A program made the translations under genes and the position numbers. 64,000 nucleotides of DNA. Source: Arsenicibacter rosenii (GTDB taxonomy: Bacteria > Bacteroidota > Bacteroidia > Cytophagales > Spirosomataceae). The stretch is taken from positions 62,001-126,000 of the forward strand of contig NZ_MORL01000014.1 in the NCBI RefSeq assembly GCF_001870735.1. Reading direction: 5' to 3'. The notes under the pieces are model-generated. The model did not search any database. It had not been told where the DNA came from and saw nothing but the letters and a program-made list of their open reading frames with translations. This document shows positions 17,471-26,597 of this stretch, piece by piece (position 1 is the stretch's first letter; every line of letters begins with the position of its first letter).

Positions 17471-18325
17471 ATGGCGCAATTAGCAACCGACCTTATCAAA
17501 CTCAACAACCTGCAACTGGCCGGCAAGCTGGTAAGCGATGAGCTGTTGCTGGGGATTCACGGCAGTAAACGGTCAGGCATCGGAACGGAGTTTGAACAAT
17601 ACCGGCATTACGAGCCGGGCGATGACCCCAAACGCATCGACTGGAAACTGTTTGCACGGACCGGTAAGCACCTCGTCCGCGAGTCGGCGACGGAAAGTAA
17701 TCTGCACGTCCGTTTCCTGATTGATCTGTCGGGTTCGATGAATTACGGCGAAGGAGCCGTCCGGCGGCTGGATTATGCGAAAATCCTGCTGGCCTCACTG
17801 GCTTATCTGGGTTATCGGCAGGGCGACCAAATGAGCCTGTACGGGTTGCAGGCGGGTGTGCTCCAGACGCTGGCTCCCTCCGGAAAACAATCGTTTCAGA
17901 AAATTCTGGCCGCGCTCCAGATTGCCGAAGCCAACGGCGACTGGTCGAACAGCGATCCCCGGTTTCCGGAGTTTATGCAGAAACAGAAAGAGATGCTGAT
18001 CATGGCGTCCGATTTTCTGCAGGTCGGCGATGAGTGGCTGACGCTGATCAAACACGCCGCCAACCCGCGCCGCGAAATCGTCATTTTTCAGATTCTGGGC
18101 GATCAGGAGCTGAACTTCGACCTGCGGGGCTTTTACCGGTTCAAGGACCTTGAGTCGGGCAGGGAGGTGGAACTGGATGCGGATGCGATCCGCGAAACCG
18201 TCCGGCAGGCGTCGGCGCAGTACATGACCCGGCTGGAAGAAGCACTGCGTATTCCGCACGTCCGGCTGGTCAGGGTCCGGCTCAGCGATCCCATTGCCAT
18301 GGTTCTGAAATCATTTTTGATGTAA
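17471..18325 (+). CDS. DUF58 domain-containing vWA-like protein
   Basis: A 284-residue DUF58 protein. The family signature is EFEQYRHYEPGDDPKRIDWK followed by LFARTGKHLVRE. A MIDAS-like metal site appears as LIDLSGSMNYG (DxSxS). The C-terminal part is a vWA-like alpha/beta domain. No transmembrane segment is apparent, so it is probably cytoplasmic and works with the MoxR ATPase encoded immediately upstream. The same gene order is common in Bacteroidota aerotolerance-like (Bat) loci. The substrate is unknown. Confidence 0.92.
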   Translation: MAQLATDLIKLNNLQLAGKLVSDELLLGIHGSKRSGIGTEFEQYRHYEPGDDPKRIDWKLFARTGKHLVRESATESNLHVRFLIDLSGSMNYGEGAVRRLDYAKILLASLAYLGYRQGDQMSLYGLQAGVLQTLAPSGKQSFQKILAALQIAEANGDWSNSDPRFPEFMQKQKEMLIMASDFLQVGDEWLTLIKHAANPRREIVIFQILGDQELNFDLRGFYRFKDLESGREVELDADAIRETVRQASAQYMTRLEEALRIPHVRLVRVRLSDPIAMVLKSFLM

Positions 18326-18424
18326 GGCGGGCCGGATCACACAGTGATGCTGTTCCGTTTTTGTATACTAGTTACGTACCGAAGCCTCATGGATAGGGGT
18401 GATTAGCCTCACCCGATTACATAA

Positions 18425-19615
18425 ATGGAGTTACTAAAACCTTATTTTTTATGGAGCGCGCTGGCGGTTGCCATCCCGGTTCTGATCCATTTCTGGCATC
18501 AGAAAAAGGGAAAGGTAATGGTCTGGGCGGCCATGCAATGGCTCAGCGAAAAAAATCAGCAACAAAACCGGGGCATACAGCTCGATAATGTACCGTTGCT
18601 GATCATCCGCTGTCTGCTGCTGCTGTTGGTCGCCTTTCTGCTGAGTCAGCCGGTCTGGAGACACATGGCCGGAACAGAAACCCGGCAGCGGATTCACCTG
18701 ATTCAGCCGGACGCCTTTCTGACGCAGAATTTCCGGTTTGAACTGGAAGAGGCGCAGAAAAAAGGTGAACGGGTATACTGGATGTCGCCCCAAACCGATG
18801 CTGTGGAGTCGGTCAGCGACCTGCCGCCGGTGACGGTAACGAGCCCGTTGCAGGTGCAGGCGGCCATCAACCGGGTGATGCAGAACGCCGGTGATCCGCA
18901 GCAAACCGAACTGCATGTCTATGTAGTGAACGACCGGCATCTGGCGGCCATTCCGCATATTTATACGCCAACCGCATTCAGCCTGCATGCGCCGGTAAAC
19001 CCGGATCAGAAAACGGCGGCCGCTTACCTGGCCGCTGAGGGTAAAAAACTATTTGTCAATCAGGCAAATACATTGGTGTCACAGCCCGCACTCGAAGCCG
19101 GCAAGTCATTTAAACAGGCGCCTGTTGTTGACCGGCCACTGACGGTCTCAGTCGCTTATCAGGACAAGGCAATGCAAAAAACGATGATTGCCGCCGTACA
19201 GGCTTTGTCGGATATATACGACATTCAGGTTTCGGTAAACGGAAACGCTGATGCCGGTAAATCCGTTGATTGGGTTATAACGGATCAGAAGCCGGCTACG
19301 TTGTTGCCCCAAACGGTATACATCGTGTCCGGTACCATAGCGCCAGCCACGACACCAAATGTAGTGTATATGCCGGAGCCGGATGACCTCATTCAGATGG
19401 GCCGGTTGCCCGAATGGCTGGGAGAGCAACTGATTGCGCACTATAACCTGAATCCGGCCACTTTGCCGCTGAGCAAAACTGAACTGAACGCTCTGTTCAA
19501 ACCGGCAACACCAGGCGACGGCCATCATGAAGCGCGTACCTCACCCTGGCTCCTGATCGGCTTTGTGGTACTGGTTGGCCTTGAACGTTGGGTGGCTTTA
19601 ACGAAAAACGCATGA
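18425..19615 (+). CDS. BatA-like membrane protein
   Basis: A 396-residue protein whose N-terminus fits the aerotolerance-regulator (BatA) N-terminal domain: a first membrane helix (MELLKPYFLWSALAVAIPVL), a basic stretch, then a second helix (PLLIIRCLLLLLVAFLLSQP). The large middle part is likely periplasmic and GATase/vWA-like (VDWVITDQKP). The C-terminal helix is SPWLLIGFVVLVGLERWVAL. The stop codon overlaps the next start codon (ATGA at 19612-19615), pointing to translational coupling. It probably forms an inner-membrane complex with its neighbours. Confidence 0.82.
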   Translation: MELLKPYFLWSALAVAIPVLIHFWHQKKGKVMVWAAMQWLSEKNQQQNRGIQLDNVPLLIIRCLLLLLVAFLLSQPVWRHMAGTETRQRIHLIQPDAFLTQNFRFELEEAQKKGERVYWMSPQTDAVESVSDLPPVTVTSPLQVQAAINRVMQNAGDPQQTELHVYVVNDRHLAAIPHIYTPTAFSLHAPVNPDQKTAAAYLAAEGKKLFVNQANTLVSQPALEAGKSFKQAPVVDRPLTVSVAYQDKAMQKTMIAAVQALSDIYDIQVSVNGNADAGKSVDWVITDQKPATLLPQTVYIVSGTIAPATTPNVVYMPEPDDLIQMGRLPEWLGEQLIAHYNLNPATLPLSKTELNALFKPATPGDGHHEARTSPWLLIGFVVLVGLERWVALTKNA

Positions 19616-21828
19616 ACGAACTAAAACGAACCATATCGTCTGTTATTTACCAGCTGCATGCCAATGCGTGGGTAAACAGCCTGTTGCTGGGCGTTTCCTG
19701 CGGCATTTTTGCGCGTGCGGCTGATGCCTCTACCCTACTGATGTCAGTGATTGCATTGGTCGGTTTCGGGGTGGGTGCATGGATTAACCGGTTGTATGAG
19801 CCCAAAAAAACGCAGGCAATTCACCTGCTGCATCAGGCCGTGGGCGATACCGAGTACAGCCTTGACCTGTTCGATAAACCTGCCTTAAACATCGCAGAGC
19901 AATTACAGATTGACCGCCTGAACGAACGGGTTCAGGGGGTGCGGGTGCCGGTCGTGGCGTTTACCAATATTGGTCTGTACGTCAGTGTGCTGGCCGTTGC
20001 GCTGGGGTTTGCCTATACCTATCCGATGCTTCAGCCCGATTCGCCGGAGCGCCATAAGGCGGCCCGCTACATTGCCGCCGTTACCGGTGAGAAAATCGTG
20101 GTGCCCGAATTTGAGTCGGCGGAACTGACCATTCAGCCACCGGCGTACACCCGCCTGCCGGTCACCGAAACCACAGACCTGAATGCCATAGCAGTGAGTG
20201 GGTCAACCCTGCGCTGGACAGTGAACCTGTCGGATCAGCAGAACGTGTCGGTGCGATTGGTCAACAGCCGGGGCAATGAACTGGCATTTACGCGGGAAAA
20301 AGGCGGTTTTGTCCATACCGATAAGCTGATGAGCTCCGGCCTCTATGCAATCAAGGCTTACTGGAAGCTGGGCAGTAAAGATTCCCTGATCTATCAGTCT
20401 GATTTTTACCGGCTGGAAGCCAAACCGGATATGGCGCCGAAAATCCAGCCTGACTCCAGGGAACTCTATCAGTTTCATTACCTGAAAGACCCGAAAAAAC
20501 TGACCGTTTCAGCAAAAATTTCCGACGATTTCAGCGTAAGTCAGGCGTTTATTGTCGCCACCGTAGCCAGAGGGGCTGGCGAAAATGTAAAGTTCCGGGA
20601 GGTGAAAATACCGCTGGGGCAAAGCAATTTCAAGGAGTCTCATCTGTCGAAAGTGATCGACCTGAAAGGCCTGAACTTCGCGCCGGGTGACGAACTATAC
20701 TATTACTGGGCAGCCTTTGACAACAGGCAGCCCGAACCGAACTTTTCGAAGTCGGACACGTATTTTCTGGTTTACAAGGATACGACTAAGGTTGAAGAGT
20801 CGGAGCTGGCGACGATGGCAGTGAACATCATGCCGGAGTATTTCCGGAGTCAGCGACAGATTATTATTGATACCGAAAAACTGCTGGCGAAACGTAAAAA
20901 GCTGGATAAGAAAGCATTTAACAGCCAGTCGAATGAAATCGGCTACGATCAGAAGCTGTTACGGTTACGCTACGGGCAGTATCTGGGCGAAGAGTTTGAA
21001 ACCAATATCGGTGCCGGTGGCGGGATTCCGGATGATGCCGAAGGCGGCAACGTGCTGGATGGTTTTATGCACAAACACGACTCCGGCGAGGGCGAGCACG
21101 AAACGCACGGCAAGGAACACGAGGAACATGAACACGAGCATGAGCACGGACACGATCATGGCCACGGGGCTGCGACTGAAAACAGCGATCCGCTGGCCGC
21201 GCTCATGGAGCAGTATGTACACTCCCACGACGATGGCGAGGCCAATACGTTTTATGAGCAATCAACGCGGAGCCTGCTGAAAATGGCGCTGGAACAAATG
21301 TGGCAGTCGGAGCTGCATCTGCGGATGTATGAGCCGGAAAAAGCCATTCCGTTTGAGCAGAAAGCCCTTGAATACCTGAAAGCAGCCCAGCAGAAAGCCC
21401 GTACGTTCGTTAAAAAAAGCGGCTACGACCCGCCGCCGATCAAGGAAAAGGAAATGCGCCTGACAGGCGAGCTCAAGAACGTGAATACGACACCGTCGCA
21501 GGAGCGCTCGTTCAGTCAGCAGCGGATTGAACAGCTGGTTTCGGTTGTGCTGGGCTATCTGGACCTGCCGGCGCTGTCGGCTGGGCAACGGGGCACGGTG
21601 CAGCAACTGGGTTCGGCCTTGTCACTACAGGTTGTCAACAGCGGCCTGTCCAACTGGTCGGTTCTGACATCGCTCCAGAAACTGGCAAGCGGTAAAGGGC
21701 TGTCGGATACCGAAAAGGCTCAACTGCAAACAAAGCTCTATAAGCTTACGGGTGCCTCCGTACAAACCACCACGTCGTATACCAGTGAACGCAGGTTGCA
21801 ACAGGCATTCCGGAAACGACTCCGCTAA
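19612..21828 (+). CDS. DUF4175-like membrane protein with a His-rich loop
   Basis: A 739-residue protein starting at ATG 19612, overlapping the previous stop codon by 4 bp. Two or three N-terminal membrane helices lie around residues 20-60 and 115-140. A periplasmic beta-rich part follows (VPEFESAELTIQPPAYTRLP), then a helical, charged region. Residues encoded by 21070-21168 contain 12 histidines in 33 positions (HEHEHEHGHDHGHG), a likely metal-binding loop, with VHSHDDGE just after. The C-terminal part is helical and Gln/Leu-rich. DUF4175 is the best family guess from overall layout and context. The role of the His loop is unknown. Confidence 0.7.
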   Translation: MNELKRTISSVIYQLHANAWVNSLLLGVSCGIFARAADASTLLMSVIALVGFGVGAWINRLYEPKKTQAIHLLHQAVGDTEYSLDLFDKPALNIAEQLQIDRLNERVQGVRVPVVAFTNIGLYVSVLAVALGFAYTYPMLQPDSPERHKAARYIAAVTGEKIVVPEFESAELTIQPPAYTRLPVTETTDLNAIAVSGSTLRWTVNLSDQQNVSVRLVNSRGNELAFTREKGGFVHTDKLMSSGLYAIKAYWKLGSKDSLIYQSDFYRLEAKPDMAPKIQPDSRELYQFHYLKDPKKLTVSAKISDDFSVSQAFIVATVARGAGENVKFREVKIPLGQSNFKESHLSKVIDLKGLNFAPGDELYYYWAAFDNRQPEPNFSKSDTYFLVYKDTTKVEESELATMAVNIMPEYFRSQRQIIIDTEKLLAKRKKLDKKAFNSQSNEIGYDQKLLRLRYGQYLGEEFETNIGAGGGIPDDAEGGNVLDGFMHKHDSGEGEHETHGKEHEEHEHEHEHGHDHGHGAATENSDPLAALMEQYVHSHDDGEANTFYEQSTRSLLKMALEQMWQSELHLRMYEPEKAIPFEQKALEYLKAAQQKARTFVKKSGYDPPPIKEKEMRLTGELKNVNTTPSQERSFSQQRIEQLVSVVLGYLDLPALSAGQRGTVQQLGSALSLQVVNSGLSNWSVLTSLQKLASGKGLSDTEKAQLQTKLYKLTGASVQTTTSYTSERRLQQAFRKRLR

Positions 21829-21886
21829 GAAATCTCAGTCGGGGGCCGGTGCTGCTATCAGTCCGGCCCTCAAATAACGCTTTGTC

Positions 21887-23506
21887 ATGAACCTTAACTG
21901 GTCAGAACCAACCTCATGGATAATCGGCGGTTTGCTGCTGATGCTATTGGGCATACAGGTTGGTTTACTCCTCCGCAATACTACCCTGACGACCGGCCGG
22001 AAACTGGTCCGGCTGTCTCTGAATATCCTGCTCTGGCTTATTGTTGCAGGCTATATCTGGCAACCCCGCTGGCGGGTAACGGTTGATAGTAAGCAAGCCA
22101 TTGTTGCCGCCGGGAACGTCCCCCGCGACTATATTAACCGCCTGAAAGACAGCCTGAGAATAGCTGAAAGCTTTCACGCTGATGATTTTAAAGGCCAGTT
22201 TGAAACCGTTACGCTGGTTGGTCAGCAGGTTCCGGCCAGTTTGCTGAGTCAGCTGAGCGCTACCTTTGTACAATGGATTCCGTACTTTCAGCCGGATGTG
22301 ATTCAGTCCATTCAGTGGAAAGAAGTTGTCCGGCGCGGTGAGTTACAGCAGGTAACCGGCCGTTTGCAGGCTACGGAAAAAGGCTGGCTGAAACTGGTAT
22401 TCGGGGCGCAGGTACTGGATAGTGTAGCGGTAACGGCGGGTACGAATGCCTTCCGGCTCCGGTTTCCGGCGTTTGCGGCCGGTCGCTCAGAAGCGGTGTT
22501 GGTGCTGAACGGAGAGGCGCTGGATACGCTCCGTTATTTTACCCGGCCAGCCAAAAAACTGACCTATCAGTTTGTGCTCGGAAGCCCTGATTTCGAAACC
22601 AAAACCCTCGCCGACTGGCTGGGCCAGCAAGGGAATTCCGTATTGCTGACCAGTACGGTGTCTAAGGATTTACAAACCAGCGTAGCCATCAACAAAAAAA
22701 GTGGTGCCGTACCGGATATTATTATCACCGACGCCGATAACGGGCAGCATGCCGTGGTGAAGAAAGCCGTCAGCCAGGGAAAGCCGGTCTTGTTTCTGAA
22801 TCTGGCAAACCCCGATACTGATATCCGGGCGATTAATCAGGCGACGGGCAGCAACTGGTCGCTGCGCCGGATTTCCAACGAAGATCACGTCGTGGTGGCG
22901 TCGGGGCTGAACGCGCTGCCGTTTTCGTTTGCCGATGCGCTGCACCAGCAGCCGGTGGCGGGCGTTCCGGTGGCCGTGCAATACGGACAGACAAATGTGG
23001 CCGTTAGCCTGATAGCCGAAACGTTTCCGCTAAAGCTAAGTGGTGATAGCGTGGCCTACAGCAAGCTCTGGACCGCGATTCTGGCCCCGCTGCAGCCTGC
23101 CGATAAAAACAGTATTCTGGTAGACGGACCGGTGATAAGCGGCATCGTAAACCGGATTCAGCTCAATAACTGGACTGTGAAACCTGCTACGCTGCGGGTT
23201 GCCGGAGATACGGCACGGGTCCGGTATTCGCCGATTAACCCGCTGTCGGGTGAGGCGTCGTATGTGTTCAGCAAAGCAGGCTGGACTTCAGTGCAGGACT
23301 CGGTTGATGTGTACGTGGAAGGCAAAGGCGCATGGCAGCAAACGCAGCAGGTCCATGCCTACGCGCTGGCACAGACGGCTAATCAGCTGACAACCGGTGT
23401 CGGTGATACTACCCACTGGCGCGAAGTCCGTGTGCCAATGTGGGTATGGCTGCTCCTGTTTCTGGGATGCCTGACAGCGCTGTGGCTGGAGCCGAAGTTA
23501 GGCTGA
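21887..23506 (+). CDS. membrane-anchored BatA-like / GATase1-like protein
   Basis: A 539-residue protein with two N-terminal membrane helices (SWIIGGLLLMLLGIQVGLLL; VRLSLNILLWLIVAGYIW) and one at the very C-terminus (WVWLLLFLGCLTALWLEPKL). The central periplasmic part contains PDIIITDADNGQHAVVKKAV and KPVLFLNLANPDTD, resembling the class I glutamine-amidotransferase-like fold common in these clusters, without an evident catalytic triad. It is the last gene of the DUF4159-MoxR-DUF58 run and is followed by a hairpin. It is paralogous in layout, not in obvious sequence, to the BatA-like protein upstream. Confidence 0.7.
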   Translation: MNLNWSEPTSWIIGGLLLMLLGIQVGLLLRNTTLTTGRKLVRLSLNILLWLIVAGYIWQPRWRVTVDSKQAIVAAGNVPRDYINRLKDSLRIAESFHADDFKGQFETVTLVGQQVPASLLSQLSATFVQWIPYFQPDVIQSIQWKEVVRRGELQQVTGRLQATEKGWLKLVFGAQVLDSVAVTAGTNAFRLRFPAFAAGRSEAVLVLNGEALDTLRYFTRPAKKLTYQFVLGSPDFETKTLADWLGQQGNSVLLTSTVSKDLQTSVAINKKSGAVPDIIITDADNGQHAVVKKAVSQGKPVLFLNLANPDTDIRAINQATGSNWSLRRISNEDHVVVASGLNALPFSFADALHQQPVAGVPVAVQYGQTNVAVSLIAETFPLKLSGDSVAYSKLWTAILAPLQPADKNSILVDGPVISGIVNRIQLNNWTVKPATLRVAGDTARVRYSPINPLSGEASYVFSKAGWTSVQDSVDVYVEGKGAWQQTQQVHAYALAQTANQLTTGVGDTTHWREVRVPMWVWLLLFLGCLTALWLEPKLG

Positions 23507-23520
23507 TTATTGATATATAT

Positions 23521-23553
23521 AGTGGTGGCACGACTCTCAGTCGTGCCACCACT
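23521..23553. terminator. 15-bp perfect hairpin between converging genes
   Basis: AGTGGTGGCACGACT, loop CTC, exact complement. It lies 14 bp after the stop of the upstream gene and 9 bp before the glpK stop on the other strand. There is no long T-run, so it could also be a dispersed REP-like repeat used as a terminator. Confidence 0.6.
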
Positions 23554-23562
23554 GAATGGCTG

Positions 23563-25065
23563 CTATGACTCCCAGCCGAAAGAGCGCTCAACGGCTTTCT
23601 GCCAGCCGCGATACAATCGGTTGCGGTCTTCTTCGCCGAGTTGCGGTTCGAACGTATGGTCGATTCCCCAGTTCTGGCGTAAATCGTCGAAACTGCTCCA
23701 GTAACCAACGGCTAAACCAGCCGCGTACGCGGCGCCAAGGGCCGTTGTTTCGGTCACTTTCGGACGTACGACGGGCGTATTAAGCATGTTGGCCTGAAAC
23801 TGCATCAAGAGCTCATTGATCGTCATGCCGCCGTCAACACGCAGTGAACTCAACTGAATATCGGCGTCCTGTTCCATCGCTTTCACCACATCCAGCGTCT
23901 GGTAGGCGGTTGCTTCCAGTACGGCCCGGGCAATATGCCCTTTGTTGACAAAACGCGTCAGACCAGCCACCACCCCGCGGGCATCGGCTTTCCAGTACGG
24001 AGCATACAGGCCCGAGAACGCCGGTACGAAGTAGGCCCCGCCGTTGTCCTCAACCGTCAGTGCCAGTGATTCGATATCTGAACTCTTTTCGATGATACCG
24101 AGGTTGTCGCGGAGCCATTGGACCAATGCACCGGTAATGGCCACGCTGCCTTCCAATGCATAATTGACCGGCTGGTTACCAAACTGATACGCCACTGTAG
24201 TCAGCAGGCCGCAGGTCGATTTCCGGAGTGTTGTGCCGGTATTCATGAGCAGAAAACAACCGGTACCGTACGTATTTTTGGCTTGCCCTGGTTCAAAGCA
24301 TGTCTGTCCGACGAGTGCCGCCTGCTGATCGCCCAGAATACCGGCCACCGGTACACCCGGCATTACCTCTGACGCAACCGTACCGTAGACCTCACTACTG
24401 GGCCGGATTTTCGGCAGCATCGCACGGGGAATATCAAACGCTTCGAGTAGTTCGTCGTCCCAGTCAAGGGTTTTCAGGTTCATCAGCTGCGTACGGCTGG
24501 CATTTGTTACATCGGTCAGGTGCTGGCCATTGTAGCGTCCACCGGTCAGGTGCCACATCACAAAGGTGTCCATGGTACCGAAAAGGGCATAACCGCGTTC
24601 GGCATCTTCGCGTAGTTCGGGCACATTATCCAGCAGCCATTTCAGTTTCAGGCTGCTGAAATAGGTCGCCAGCGGCAGGCCGGTTTTTTCGCGGAAACGA
24701 TCCTGCCCCAGTTCATGCTGTGCAAACTGGTTGACCAGATCGCCGGTCCGGGTATCCTGCCAGACCAGGGCATTGTAATAGGGTTTGCCCGTCCGCCGGT
24801 TCCAGACAACGGTGGTTTCGCGCTGGTTGGTGATGCCGATGGCGGCAATATCACTGGTTTGAATGCGGGCGTTAATGCGGGAGAGGGCAACAACTTCGAG
24901 GGTATTCTGCCAGATTTCGTCGGGGTCGTGTTCCACCCAGCCTGGCTGCGGATAGATTTGTTTATGCTCTTTTTGGCCGACCGAAACAATATTACCCTGC
25001 CGGTCAAAAATAATGCAGCGGGTACTGGTTGTTCCCTGGTCAATCGCAGCGATATAAGAAGCCAT
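23563..25065 (-). CDS. glpK: glycerol kinase
   Basis: A 500-residue FGGY-family kinase that phosphorylates glycerol to glycerol-3-phosphate in the cytoplasm. N-terminal phosphate-binding segment: [16 protein letters not shown]. Other conserved parts are [34 protein letters not shown], and [20 protein letters not shown] followed by [10 protein letters not shown]. Length is normal for GlpK. It stands alone; no glycerol facilitator gene is adjacent. The product would feed GlpD, encoded separately at 34521-36191. Confidence 0.96.
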   Translation of the reverse strand: MASYIAAIDQGTTSTRCIIFDRQGNIVSVGQKEHKQIYPQPGWVEHDPDEIWQNTLEVVALSRINARIQTSDIAAIGITNQRETTVVWNRRTGKPYYNALVWQDTRTGDLVNQFAQHELGQDRFREKTGLPLATYFSSLKLKWLLDNVPELREDAERGYALFGTMDTFVMWHLTGGRYNGQHLTDVTNASRTQLMNLKTLDWDDELLEAFDIPRAMLPKIRPSSEVYGTVASEVMPGVPVAGILGDQQAALVGQTCFEPGQAKNTYGTGCFLLMNTGTTLRKSTCGLLTTVAYQFGNQPVNYALEGSVAITGALVQWLRDNLGIIEKSSDIESLALTVEDNGGAYFVPAFSGLYAPYWKADARGVVAGLTRFVNKGHIARAVLEATAYQTLDVVKAMEQDADIQLSSLRVDGGMTINELLMQFQANMLNTPVVRPKVTETTALGAAYAAGLAVGYWSSFDDLRQNWGIDHTFEPQLGEEDRNRLYRGWQKAVERSFGWES

Positions 25066-25148
25066 GTTTACCGGAAAAGGGTTAATGCTAAAACTGGCTC
25101 AATATAGAAATTAATCGCTGTTTGGTAGGATAAAAATAGGAAATCTTT

Positions 25149-25174
25149 GTGCCGGCCAACGATCCGGCCGGCAC
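25149..25174. repeat. hairpin in the glpK upstream region
   Basis: GTGCCGGCC (25149-25157) and GGCCGGCAC (25166-25174) form a 9-bp GC-rich stem with an 8-nt loop, between the divergent glpK and the small gene at 25263. No T-run follows on either strand; it may be an operator or a repeat. Confidence 0.45.
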
Positions 25175-25217
25175 GAAGCGAATGACTTCCTTTTCCAATG
25201 AGACATATCCCGTGTTC

Positions 25218-25248
25218 TTGTTACGTAACGTAACGGTTTTTATCTTTA
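25218..25248 (+). promoter_or_regulatory. putative promoter with internal palindrome
   Basis: TTG (25218-25220), a 20-bp spacer, then TATCTTTA (25241-25248), one mismatch from the Bacteroidota -7 consensus TAnnTTTG. The spacer contains the palindrome GTTACGTAAC (25220-25229) followed by CGTAACG, which would suit a repressor site. It lies 14 bp before the ATG at 25263. Confidence 0.4.
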
Positions 25249-25262
25249 CGGCGTTACCACCG

Positions 25263-25445
25263 ATGCCTGATATGAACGAACAACTAATTCTGCAAATCCG
25301 TATGCAACTGGCGGCTCTCCGTCAGTGGTTACGCGATATGGCAGAAACCCTTACTGATGACGAAACAAACCTGATACTAGATCAGATTATCAGGCTAACA
25401 GACATACTCAGAAAACTTGAAGAACCAAACCGGGAGGATGAATAA
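25263..25445 (+). CDS. small helical hypothetical protein
   Basis: A 60-residue protein (MPDMNEQLILQIRMQLAALR at the start), almost wholly alpha-helical and amphipathic, ending in acidic EEPNREDE. I do not recognise a family. ATG 25263 is the first after the putative promoter; ATG 25272 is equally possible, and an in-frame codon at 25149 falls upstream of that promoter. The next gene starts 26 bp later on the same strand, so the two form a small cassette. Confidence 0.6.
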   Translation: MPDMNEQLILQIRMQLAALRQWLRDMAETLTDDETNLILDQIIRLTDILRKLEEPNREDE

Positions 25446-25471
25446 TCCTGCCAAAATACTTGACTTGTTTT

Positions 25472-25759
25472 ATGGAAACGCAAAGAACAGTATCTCCTGA
25501 AGTCGCCCGGTTGCTGGCTAAGGGCAATGAGCTAATCGCACAGGCTGAAAACTATTTACAGCATAATGGAACAGCATACTCGCTTGATGAATGGATTACC
25601 ATCAAGGAGTATGCCCGCCGATTTGATTTAAAAAGTACAAACATTGTCAGCAACTGGATCAGCAGGGGAATAATTCCTGCTCAAAACATTATCGAAATTC
25701 CTGAGCTGAATGATCTGAAATTAATCAAAGCGGTCCCATATCCATCGGAGACGCTATAG
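25472..25759 (+). CDS. small HTH-like (excisionase/MerR-type) protein
   Basis: A 95-residue protein starting [20 protein letters not shown]. The second half ([20 protein letters not shown] followed by NWISRGIIP) reads like the helix-turn-helix of excisionase or MerR-like proteins, with the typical x(I/V)KEYA opening and a wing after the recognition helix. The N-terminal half is a helix that could dimerise. Its stop codon overlaps the hisF stop on the other strand within the palindrome CTATAG. A regulator of its own cassette or an antitoxin-like protein are both possible; neither is shown. Confidence 0.65.
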   Translation: METQRTVSPEVARLLAKGNELIAQAENYLQHNGTAYSLDEWITIKEYARRFDLKSTNIVSNWISRGIIPAQNIIEIPELNDLKLIKAVPYPSETL

Positions 25760-26593
25760 CGTCAGGCGCATCGGAATGCCTTGCTGGTGGAGATACCCTT
25801 TCAGCTCCGGAATATCAATTTCTTTGAAGTGGAAGATGCTGGCTGCCAGTCCGGCATCAGCCTTACCGGTCGTAAAGACATCCACAAAATGGTCCATCGA
25901 ACCGGCTCCGCCCGAGGCAATAACCGGAATATTGGCCGCTGCCGAGATACGGGCGGTCAGGTCAAGGGCGAAACCGGCCTTGGTCCCGTCGGTATCCATT
26001 GATGTCAGCAGAATTTCGCCGGCCCCGCGCTCTTCCACTTCTTTGGCCCACGTAATGGTCCGTAAAGCGGTTGGCTTCCGTCCGCCATGCGTGTGCACGA
26101 TGTGGTCAAAGAGCTGAGAGTTAAGAGCAGAGGGCGTAGCGTTAAGATCGGTTTCACCTTGCCCTAAGCCCTCAGCTCCCGGCTCTACACGGATATACCG
26201 GGTATCAATAGCGACAACAATACACTGACTGCCGAATTCGAGCGCCAGTTCGTTGATCAGATCAGGGTTGCGAACGGCGGATGAGTTGATCGACACTTTG
26301 TCAGCACCGGCGTTCAGCAGCGCCGATACGTCGGCGACCGACGAAATGCCACCGCCAACCGTAAAGGGAATATTCACCGCATGGGCCACTTTCCGGACCA
26401 GATCAATCAGTGTCTTCCGCTCATCGACGGTAGCGGTAATGTCCAGAAAAACCAGCTCATCGGCCCCTTCCTGCGCGTAGATGGCTCCTAGTTCAACGGG
26501 GTCACCGGCGTCGCGGAGGTTTACGAAATTGGTGCCTTTAACGGTGCGGCCGTCCTTTATATCCAGGCAGGGAATGATTCGTTTCGTCAGCAT
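25754..26593 (-). CDS. hisF: imidazole glycerol phosphate synthase cyclase subunit, with in-frame insertion
   Basis: A 279-residue HisF, a TIM barrel that cyclises PRFAR with ammonia from HisH to IGP and AICAR. It has [20 protein letters not shown], the catalytic Asp in CLDIKDG, GGGIS, and [20 protein letters not shown]-type segments. Typical HisF is about 251 residues. The excess is a hydrophilic stretch ([20 protein letters not shown] and neighbours) encoded at about 26107-26190, just before HTHGGRKPT. The DNA there has inverted ends (AGAGC...GCTCT), suggesting a palindromic element inserted in frame. It is the last gene of the his operon segment. Confidence 0.95.
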   Translation of the reverse strand: MLTKRIIPCLDIKDGRTVKGTNFVNLRDAGDPVELGAIYAQEGADELVFLDITATVDERKTLIDLVRKVAHAVNIPFTVGGGISSVADVSALLNAGADKVSINSSAVRNPDLINELALEFGSQCIVVAIDTRYIRVEPGAEGLGQGETDLNATPSALNSQLFDHIVHTHGGRKPTALRTITWAKEVEERGAGEILLTSMDTDGTKAGFALDLTARISAAANIPVIASGGAGSMDHFVDVFTTGKADAGLAASIFHFKEIDIPELKGYLHQQGIPMRLTL

Positions 26594-26597
26594 GAGA

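Noticed and set aside
25149-25262. Long start at 25149 for the small helical protein
   Set aside because: It would begin upstream of the putative promoter and within a GC-rich hairpin; ATG 25263 or 25272 are better placed.
26107-26190. hisF as a frameshifted or broken pseudogene because of the extra segment
   Set aside because: The frame is continuous and the motifs before and after the insertion are intact, so the gene is probably functional.
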